From JARRJY01 sp037388705 (GTDB taxonomy: Bacteria > Pseudomonadota > Gammaproteobacteria > UBA6429 > Thiohalophilaceae), in contig JARRJY010000005.1 in the NCBI GenBank assembly GCA_037388705.1, positions 1 to 30,077 of the forward strand: DNA of 30,077 nt, read 5' to 3'. Below the pieces are notes generated by a model. That model was not told the origin of the DNA, did no database searches, and saw nothing but the letters and a program-made list of their open reading frames with translations. Position 1 is the stretch's first letter. Every line of letters begins with the position of its first letter. The translations under genes and the position numbers were made by a program. Of this stretch, positions 7,235 through 13,744 are shown one piece after another.

Positions 7235-8156
7235 AAGCACCGCTAGTGCAGCTTGTTTAACATCGGCTGAGCAGTTAATTATTGACACTTTTCTTGATGC
7301 ACTATGGATGGAACAGGGCTTAAGCCGGAATACACTGGATGCCTATGGTAATGATTTAAAAAAATTCGCAGGCTGGCTATTACAAACACAACAAAGTTCC
7401 CTGGAAAAAGTTGAGCAAGCGGATATTCAACAATATTTATCTTATCGTTCTGAGAAAGGAAACAGTCCGCGCAGTAGTGCAAGATTGCTATCAACACTAA
7501 GACGTTTTTATGCGTGGTTACTTCGTGAAAATAAAGTTAGTGAAGATCCTACCTCCTTAATCGATTCCCCCAGGCTTGGTCGGGCCTTACCTAAGAGTCT
7601 CAGCGAAGCGGATGTGGAAGCACTCCTGAATGAACCTGATACACAATCAGCAATGGGCTTACGTGATCGCACCATGATGGAAGTATTGTATGCCACTGGC
7701 TTACGTGTCTCCGAACTGGTTAACCTGACGATTTTACAGGTTAACCTGCAGCAAGGTGTAATTCGGGTCACCGGCAAAGGGAATAAAGAGCGACTGGTGC
7801 CACTGGGTGAGGAAGCAATAAACTGGCTGGAACAATATTTGTCTTTTTCCCGCCCCCAGTTAATGAAAGGCAAGTCAGGTGAAGAACTGTTTGTCAGTAA
7901 CCGACAGAAAGCAATGACGCGGCAGACTTTCTGGCATATGTTAAAACGTCATGCAAAAGCGGCGGGTATAAACAGTGATTTGTCACCGCATACGTTACGC
8001 CATGCCTTTGCCACGCATTTACTCAATCATGGTGCAGATTTACGTGTCGTTCAGATGCTACTCGGACACAGTGATCTTTCTACCACGCAAATATATACCC
8101 ATATCGCCAAACAGCGTCTGCAGGAACTGCATCACAAACACCACCCACGTGGCTGA
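7218..8156 (+). CDS. xerD: Tyrosine recombinase XerD
   Basis: Site-specific recombinase that acts with XerC at dif to resolve chromosome dimers at the septum under FtsK control. The 312-residue protein has an N-terminal SAM-like core-binding domain and a C-terminal catalytic domain with the complete set R163, K187, H258, R261, H284 and Y293 (GLRVSEL, GKGNKERLVPLG, HTLRHAFATHLL, LLGHSDLSTTQIYTHI). XerD rather than a phage integrase is indicated by the closeness to the family and by dsbC immediately downstream, as in many gammaproteobacteria. It starts with GTG inside the end of ogt (17-nt overlap); no strong Shine-Dalgarno is visible. Confidence 0.95.
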   Translation: MSPLHKSTASAACLTSAEQLIIDTFLDALWMEQGLSRNTLDAYGNDLKKFAGWLLQTQQSSLEKVEQADIQQYLSYRSEKGNSPRSSARLLSTLRRFYAWLLRENKVSEDPTSLIDSPRLGRALPKSLSEADVEALLNEPDTQSAMGLRDRTMMEVLYATGLRVSELVNLTILQVNLQQGVIRVTGKGNKERLVPLGEEAINWLEQYLSFSRPQLMKGKSGEELFVSNRQKAMTRQTFWHMLKRHAKAAGINSDLSPHTLRHAFATHLLNHGADLRVVQMLLGHSDLSTTQIYTHIAKQRLQELHHKHHPRG

Positions 8157-8217
8157 TTTTTTGGAACCTGTCGCATATTTCCCTGTCGAAGTGGTATCAG
8201 TTAATATTGGCTATCGG

Positions 8218-8223
8218 TATAAT
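8218..8223 (+). promoter_or_regulatory. Putative -10 element of dsbC
   Basis: A perfect TATAAT lies 35 nt before the dsbC start; the -35 region is poor. The start site would be near 8230. Confidence 0.45.
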
Positions 8224-8258
8224 TCGTGCACTTTTGCATTAAATAACAGGCTGTACAC

Positions 8259-8990
8259 ATGTTTTATCTTCGTAACCTTTTTCTCGGTGTTGTTATATGG
8301 GCTTTTTCACAGGTTGCCCTGGCAGCTGATGCCAACCTGGAACAGGTTCGCAAAAATGTTCAAAAATACATGACGGGTATTTCTGCTGATAGTATCCAGC
8401 CTTCTGAAATTAAAGGTCTGTATAAAGTGATTGTTCCGCCACGTATTTTCTACGTGAGTGCTGATGGCCAGTTTGCGGTCGATGGCAGTATTATTGATCT
8501 CAAGGCCGGGATAAACCTGACACAACAGGAAAAACAGAAAAGTGTATTAACGGCTATAGACGCCCTGGGTGAAGATTCCATGGTGGTATTTGCGCCCGAG
8601 AAAACCAAACACACGGTTACTGTCTTTACGGATATTGACTGTGGTTATTGTCGCAAACTTCACAGTTCAATCTCGGAATATAACAAGCTTGGTATCAAGA
8701 TCCGTTACCTGGCATATCCGAGAGCCGGTCTGGGTTCATCGTCATACAAGAAAGCTGTTTCCGTATGGTGTGCCGATGATCGTAAAGCTGCAATGACCAG
8801 GGCAAAGAGCGGGGAGCCCTTAGCCGAGAAGAATTGCGATAACCCGGTAGAAAGTCAATACAAACTGGGTGGTATGATTGGCTTACGTGGTACTCCCGCA
8901 CTGGTGCTGGAAAATGGTCAGCTTATACCGGGATACGTGCCACCTGCCAGGTTAATTTCTATTCTTAACCAACCGGTTGCGAAAAAATAA
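8259..8990 (+). CDS. dsbC: Thiol:disulfide interchange protein DsbC (disulfide isomerase)
   Basis: Periplasmic dimeric disulfide isomerase kept reduced by DsbD; it corrects wrongly paired cysteines. The 243-residue precursor has a signal peptide (about residues 1-22, ending SQVALAA), an N-terminal dimerisation domain, and a thioredoxin domain with active site CGYC at 128-131 in the context TDIDCGYCRKLH. A cis-Pro loop GTPA follows near 213, and a second cysteine pair at C171 and C193 matches the structural disulfide of E. coli DsbC. It follows xerD as in related genomes, but the usual hom-thrC genes do not come next. Confidence 0.95.
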   Translation: MFYLRNLFLGVVIWAFSQVALAADANLEQVRKNVQKYMTGISADSIQPSEIKGLYKVIVPPRIFYVSADGQFAVDGSIIDLKAGINLTQQEKQKSVLTAIDALGEDSMVVFAPEKTKHTVTVFTDIDCGYCRKLHSSISEYNKLGIKIRYLAYPRAGLGSSSYKKAVSVWCADDRKAAMTRAKSGEPLAEKNCDNPVESQYKLGGMIGLRGTPALVLENGQLIPGYVPPARLISILNQPVAKK

Positions 8991-9002
8991 TATGTCGGTA
9001 AT

Positions 9003-9029
9003 GGTATTGTTACGAAACGTGACAATATC
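9003..9029. terminator. Putative bidirectional terminator between dsbC and cnoX
   Basis: GGTATTGTTACG and CGTGACAATATC form a 12-bp stem (two G-T pairs) with an AAA loop, between convergent genes. T-runs are weak on both sides (TCTTTC on the plus strand). Confidence 0.5.
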
Positions 9030-9034
9030 TTTCG

Positions 9035-9898
9035 TTAATTGAGAGCATTGGCCATTTTACGACGGTATTTGGTAACCAGCTCACCACTTCCACCCAACAT
9101 ATCAAATACCTGGAGCAGGCTTTTGCGTCCTGCATCATCATTAAATTCGCGATCACGGATCATCAATTGCAGGAATTGTTCCATGGCATTTTCGTAATCG
9201 CCCAGGGCAATCAGCTGGTTTCCCAACAGGTAGCGTGCATCACTATCACTTTCATCCTTTGCAAGGCGCTGGCGTAGCTCATCAACGGACGGCGCATCTT
9301 TCAGGGTATTCGACATCTCAATTTGTGCAACCAGGCCTCTTACCTCAGGCTTGTTCTTTTCGTCAGCAGGCAGAGAGTCAATCAGTTGTCGGGCATCATC
9401 AAAACGGTTTTCACTGACCAGTAAACGGGCAAACTCGATACGCGCAGGGTGATTATCAGGTTCATCCAGGATGAGTTGTTGAATCATGACAATAGCCTGG
9501 TCAGTTTCTCCCTGCTCATACAAAGCAATGGCCTGTTCAATTTTATTGTCTGATTCACGGGTAATATGTTGATCGAGTTTGGCTCGAATTTCCGTATCCG
9601 GGATAACACCGGTGAATTCATCAACAATCTGGCCATCTTTAACGATTTTTACCGTTGGCACACTGCGTACCCCGAACTGTCCTGCCAGTTGCTGGTTTTG
9701 ATCAACATCGACCTTGGCAAGGATAAAAGCGCCATTATATTCACTGGCCAGCTGCTCAAGCATGGGAACCAGTGTCTGGCAGGGACCACACCATGTCGCC
9801 CAGAAATCAACCATCACGGGTTGCTGATGAGATGCCTCGATAACCTGTGGAATAAAATTTTGTTCAGTGACATCAATAATGTAGGGGGTATCGCTCAT
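9035..9898 (-). CDS. cnoX: Thioredoxin-fold co-chaperone CnoX (YbbN-like)
   Basis: Cytosolic thioredoxin-like protein with a C-terminal TPR region; E. coli CnoX (YbbN) is a holdase that passes clients to GroEL or DnaK and guards their cysteines. The thioredoxin domain is about residues 4-110 and carries an intact WCGPC motif, unlike the E. coli protein, which lacks a redox-active CxxC, so this one may be a true oxidoreductase. The remainder is TPR-like (ALYEQGETDQAIVMIQ and similar). The frame opens at an ATG at 9910; the ATG at 9898 (MSDTPYIIDVTEQNF) is preferred because GGAA lies a few bases before it and related proteins begin in the same way. It lies downstream of the AddA-like gene with a probable own promoter. 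Confidence 0.92.
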   Translation of the reverse strand: MSDTPYIIDVTEQNFIPQVIEASHQQPVMVDFWATWCGPCQTLVPMLEQLASEYNGAFILAKVDVDQNQQLAGQFGVRSVPTVKIVKDGQIVDEFTGVIPDTEIRAKLDQHITRESDNKIEQAIALYEQGETDQAIVMIQQLILDEPDNHPARIEFARLLVSENRFDDARQLIDSLPADEKNKPEVRGLVAQIEMSNTLKDAPSVDELRQRLAKDESDSDARYLLGNQLIALGDYENAMEQFLQLMIRDREFNDDAGRKSLLQVFDMLGGSGELVTKYRRKMANALN

Positions 9899-9933
9899 AT
9901 TTTTTTCCATTTAAAGATCTTCAGGTTACTACA

Positions 9934-9961
9934 GATATATATTTCATCCAGCAGATTTCAA
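9934..9961 (-). promoter_or_regulatory. Putative promoter of cnoX
   Basis: On the minus strand, TTGAAA (9961-9956), a 16-bp spacer and TATATC (9939-9934) sit in the gap after the AddA-like gene. The start site would be near 9927. Confidence 0.45.
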
Positions 9962-9967
9962 CTGAAA

Positions 9968-12900
9968 TTACTGGCCGGCCTGGGGCATTTTATGGAGTTC
10001 AGCGCAGTGAGTAAACAACAGGAAAGCTTCAACCGGGTGTTGTGGCCATAGTTGCTTTATACCCTGAACATAAAGGGCCATTTGTTCATTGTAGGATTCG
10101 GATAGCAGCGCGAGGTTATCCGTGACAGCGTTCTGATGGGTTTTGTAATCAATAATGATAATTTTGTCTTTATTAATGATCAACCTGTCAATAATGCCAT
10201 GCACACTGGCATCACCAAGTTGATAGATGACAGATACTTCATTCATGGCCTTATCATAGCTGGCCGGGTTAAAAAGGTGTTCGAAGTGCCGGGCTTGCAG
10301 CACATTCTGTGCTTCCTGCCAGCAGCTTTCAATAATTGCTTTCTCTGCAGCAAGTTGGAAATGTTGCATAACTTGCTGGAGGGTTAAACCAGGCTGCTCA
10401 GAAAGTTTTTCCAGCATTAAATGTATAATAACGCCACGAAGCCTGGCATCTTCATCTGCATCACCTTCATGTGGTTGTTGAAACACACTACGGCTTGGGG
10501 CAATTTCCCGGCAGGGTGGAGTTAATAAAAATGGACCATTCAGATTGTTATCATCAATATTCACAATGTTTCTGTGCGGCCGGGCTTCTGTTATTGGGGG
10601 AGCAGAGCCTCTTTCATGCAAAACAAGGGGTTGTTCAAGCTCTTCGAAATCAACCTGGTGTTGCCTGGCAATACGACTATACCAGCCCAGTGCCGGACCG
10701 CGACGTGGCTGTGAAGCTGAAATATAAAGGTACTGGCGGGCACGGGTTACAGCAACATAAAGCAGGTTAGTATCTTCACGATTCGACTCAACCTGTTCGT
10801 CATCAAGCCTGCGACTGACAGCATCAGGAGTAAAATTATATTTTCGTGCCAGCATAAAGCTGTTCGGGAATTGGCTATCAACAGGCCACTCAACAATAAC
10901 GTTATTTGAACTGTGACTACGATTTTCATAAGTGCCATCAGCAATAAACACGACCGGTGCTTCAAGCCCCTTGGCAGAATGCACCGTCATCAGGGTAATG
11001 CGGTTATCACTGCCTGTTTCACTGGGTGCATCGGGTGCTTCGTCTCTTTGTTGTTTAAGTTCTTTAATCCAGGCAGTAAAACGTGTCAGGCTGGGGTAGC
11101 GACCGCTATCCATTTCCAGTGCCAGCTCAATGAAGCGCGTCAGGTTTGCATGAATACGAGTTGCCAGGTGTTCCGGGAAAGCCGCTTTATACCGCTCAAT
11201 AACATTGGCTTCACTATAAATACGATCCAGCAGGTCATGCACGGGAACGTGTCCTGCCAGTGTCAGCCAGCCATTTAATAATTTTTGCGCACGAACTAAT
11301 GGCGGGTCCGGTTCAGCAACTGTCATCAATGCTTCATACCAGTCATTGCTATTTGTATGTGATAACAGTAACAAGTCGTCATCGCTTGCATTAAATAACG
11401 GTGATTTAAGAATACCTGCAAGTGCCAGGTTGTCGTAGGGTGTGATTAACCAGTGCAGCAAGTTTAACATATCATTGACTTCAAGACTTTCCAGCAAGGT
11501 ACCCCGATCGGCGCCCAGGTAAGGAATCCCCGCATCACGAAATGCCTGTTCAAAAAAACTGATATGTGTCCTGGCTTTAAACAGGATCAGAATATCCCGG
11601 TAAGTAACAGGGTAGTGTTTGCCTTTATGCTCGACAGGAAGTTTACTTTCAATGATTGACTGGATAGTTTTCGCTATCAGGTGTCCTTCTTCGAGGAAAC
11701 GAATATTCTCCTTTTCAGGCCGTGGCTCTAGTAACGGATTGCGCAGTTCATCATGATTATCACTGCTGCCATCATTGCTATCGATTTCCCGACATAAAGG
11801 TAATAACGTCACCCTGCCATACAGGTCCTGTTTGTTAGTTTCATGTTCCTGAAAATCAAAACCGGTATTTTGTTCATCGGCAAACAGCTTGTTAACAAAA
11901 TCAATGATGGCAGGAGCCGAGCGCCATGACTTGTTCAAAGGGTAACGACTGGCATGAAGGTTTTCTTCCAGCCAGTCAGATGCCTGCCTGAACAGCCTGG
12001 CATTGGCACGCCTGAAACGATAAATGGACTGCTTGGCATCACCAACCAGGAAGACACTGCGATAACGATCGGATTCCCCGGCGGCCAGTTCGTTGAGCAG
12101 GGGTAATATCAAATGCCACTGGGTTGGGTTGGTATCCTGGAATTCATCGATTAACAGGTGATCAATTCGCTCATCCAGTTTGTACTGGATCCATAAAGCA
12201 TTATCGGCATGATTCAGTAACTGGTAGGTTTTCCATTCCAGGTCAGAAAAGTCCAGCAGGCGTTGTTCAGTTTTTATGCGTTGATAATGTTCGAGATAAG
12301 TTTGACCGATCGACAACCATGCGCGGTTCAGCTCCAGCAGACTGTTTGCAGCATGTTGTTTGTGCAGCTTCTCAACCTGTTCACAAAGTTGTTCATGCAG
12401 TGAAAGAAATTCATCGACACCATCTTCACCAAGTTTTTTGGTAAAAGGTCCGGAAGCAGTATAACTGCGAGGTTTGTAACTTGTTGTGAACAGGGCTTCA
12501 GTTAAAAGGATGAAGCGCTGCGCATTGTTTAAATGAGTACCGGGCAAGATGGATGAAATTTTATCAACGATCCCCATGTTTTTCTTAATGGGGTGTTTCG
12601 CGAGTAAGTAAATGTACCTTTGTAGTTGTTCCCGGATAACCTCGCTCAACAAAAACTGGGTGATGATATCGTCTTCATTTGTAATATTCAGCTCGTTTCC
12701 AAGTTGTTCGATGGCATCAGTTACCGGATCAATCTTTTTCTGGCTGTAAGCCCACCAGTCGCTACGGTAGGACAGGAACTGATCAAGCAGGTTGTGCATC
12801 TGCACTGGACTGAATGATTGCAGAAGAATTTTCAGATCAGACTTGATAGCCGGCTTTTTGTCACTGGATGCTTCACTCATAAGCGAGTGCCATGCCTCTT

Positions 12901-13339
12901 CCCTGAGAGTTGCGGTTTTATCAATGAGTTCAAAGCCGGGAGGTACATCAGCTTCAAAAGGGAAACGGCGTAGCAGGTCCTGGCAAAAGGCATGAAACGT
13001 TGTCACCCTGACTGACCGGGTATCATGTAACAGCTTTTCGAAGAGTTGCCTGGCACGCACCTTCATAGTGCTGGTATTTTCAAGTTCAAGATTGCTTAAC
13101 ATTGAGTCAAGCGTTTGCTCATCAGCCGTACTTATTTCATACAGGCGCTCCATCATGCGTTCATGCATTTCAGCCGCGGCTTTGCGTGTAAAGGTGATAG
13201 CAAGGATACTGGCGGGGGAGACATCGAGCAGTAATAAACGAATCAGCCGGCTGACTAGCAAATAGGTTTTCCCACTACCTGCCGAGGCATGTACTGAAGC
13301 GTTAGTGGATAAAGCTGATGGCGTTTTATTTGAATTCAT
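9968..13339 (-). CDS. AddA-like UvrD-family helicase-nuclease (double-strand break repair)
   Basis: A 1123-residue superfamily 1A helicase fused to a RecB-type nuclease, the architecture of AddA/RexA, which with AddB resects DNA double-strand ends to load RecA. Helicase motifs in order: Walker A GSGKT at 21-25, AITFTRKAAAEM, Walker B DEFQDT starting at D398, LVGDAKQSIYRFRRAN, TVHSAKGLEAPVVFIAD and LLYVAVTRARQYLYIS. The C-terminal nuclease has D1051 (GIIDRL) and D1064-Y-K1066 (IIIIDYKT). It follows the AddB-like gene on the same strand, but a 405-bp gap with a plus-strand small RNA gene separates them, so it probably has its own promoter; TAATAT-like sequence lies near 13365-13376. A GacA-type palindrome is 62 bp upstream. 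I leave the symbol empty because many gammaproteobacterial members are annotated only by family. Confidence 0.9.
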   Translation of the reverse strand: MNSNKTPSALSTNASVHASAGSGKTYLLVSRLIRLLLLDVSPASILAITFTRKAAAEMHERMMERLYEISTADEQTLDSMLSNLELENTSTMKVRARQLFEKLLHDTRSVRVTTFHAFCQDLLRRFPFEADVPPGFELIDKTATLREEAWHSLMSEASSDKKPAIKSDLKILLQSFSPVQMHNLLDQFLSYRSDWWAYSQKKIDPVTDAIEQLGNELNITNEDDIITQFLLSEVIREQLQRYIYLLAKHPIKKNMGIVDKISSILPGTHLNNAQRFILLTEALFTTSYKPRSYTASGPFTKKLGEDGVDEFLSLHEQLCEQVEKLHKQHAANSLLELNRAWLSIGQTYLEHYQRIKTEQRLLDFSDLEWKTYQLLNHADNALWIQYKLDERIDHLLIDEFQDTNPTQWHLILPLLNELAAGESDRYRSVFLVGDAKQSIYRFRRANARLFRQASDWLEENLHASRYPLNKSWRSAPAIIDFVNKLFADEQNTGFDFQEHETNKQDLYGRVTLLPLCREIDSNDGSSDNHDELRNPLLEPRPEKENIRFLEEGHLIAKTIQSIIESKLPVEHKGKHYPVTYRDILILFKARTHISFFEQAFRDAGIPYLGADRGTLLESLEVNDMLNLLHWLITPYDNLALAGILKSPLFNASDDDLLLLSHTNSNDWYEALMTVAEPDPPLVRAQKLLNGWLTLAGHVPVHDLLDRIYSEANVIERYKAAFPEHLATRIHANLTRFIELALEMDSGRYPSLTRFTAWIKELKQQRDEAPDAPSETGSDNRITLMTVHSAKGLEAPVVFIADGTYENRSHSSNNVIVEWPVDSQFPNSFMLARKYNFTPDAVSRRLDDEQVESNREDTNLLYVAVTRARQYLYISASQPRRGPALGWYSRIARQHQVDFEELEQPLVLHERGSAPPITEARPHRNIVNIDDNNLNGPFLLTPPCREIAPSRSVFQQPHEGDADEDARLRGVIIHLMLEKLSEQPGLTLQQVMQHFQLAAEKAIIESCWQEAQNVLQARHFEHLFNPASYDKAMNEVSVIYQLGDASVHGIIDRLIINKDKIIIIDYKTHQNAVTDNLALLSESYNEQMALYVQGIKQLWPQHPVEAFLLFTHCAELHKMPQAGQ

Positions 13340-13400
13340 ACTTTCTTATTACTTAAGTAAACATTTTCTATATTATCTATTGCTGATATGCAGTAATAGA

Positions 13401-13418
13401 TGTAAGTAATGTCTTACA
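13401..13418 (+). promoter_or_regulatory. GacA-type upstream activating palindrome (TGTAAG-N6-CTTACA)
   Basis: TGTAAG (13401-13406) and CTTACA (13413-13418) are a perfect 6-bp inverted repeat around a 6-nt spacer. This is the consensus bound by the response regulator GacA/UvrY upstream of rsmX/Y/Z and csrB genes. It lies about 60-70 bp ahead of possible -10 elements at 13455-13460 and 13469-13474 on the plus strand. Being palindromic it could also influence the AddA-like gene on the other strand. Confidence 0.82.
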
Positions 13419-13474
13419 AAACCAGCAAAAAATTGATAGTTTCATCACATTTTTTAGAAATCATGTTGTTATAC

Positions 13475-13740
13475 CCAATATATTTGTTAGGCTTTATCGT
13501 GGTTGTTAAGGAACAAACAATAAGTCGCCTGACAATCTTTTTAACAGGAATCCACATGGAAAAGTGATACAGGCAGGATTGCCTGCTCAGGGATGTTCCA
13601 AGGGAATAAACTAGCAGACGCAGGATGCAAACCAGAGGTCCCCCCGCTTTGGAACCGAATCTGCACGGAATAGATACAGGCTGGAATGCCTGCAAGGTAC
13701 TAAAGACGGGTGGCCCAGAAAGGGGCACCCAATTTTTTGT
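13475..13740 (+). ncRNA. Candidate CsrB/RsmZ-family CsrA-sequestering small RNA
   Basis: Between the AddB- and AddA-like genes, the plus strand downstream of a GacA box carries ten GGA triplets in about 230 nt (starting 13510, 13547, 13558, 13576, 13591, 13603, 13623, 13651, 13667, 13683). Two are displayed whole in hairpin loops: CAGGCA-GGAT-TGCCTG (13570-13585) and CAGGC-TGGAAT-GCCTG (13677-13692). A third hairpin, TTGTT-AAGG-AACAA (13503-13516), exposes GG. Contexts such as CAGGGATG, AAGGGAAT and CAGGATG are those of CsrB/RsmY/Z RNAs, which titrate the translational repressor CsrA. A hairpin followed by six T ends it at about 13738. No coding potential of note exists. The 5' end is uncertain (about 13465-13490), giving roughly 250-270 nt. 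csrA itself is at 27967. Confidence 0.8.
13708..13738 (+). terminator. Intrinsic terminator of the candidate small RNA
   Basis: GGGTG (13708-13712) pairs with CACCC (13726-13730) and CCC (13714-13716) with GGG (13722-13724), with one G-G mismatch and an AGAAA loop; TTTTTT follows at 13733-13738. The T-run is on the plus strand, so it does not serve the minus-strand AddB-like gene. Confidence 0.72.
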
Positions 13741-13744
13741 TCTA

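Noticed and set aside
7975..8373. Plus-strand 132-residue frame overlapping xerD and dsbC
   Set aside because: It covers two well-supported genes in other frames and matches no recognisable family.
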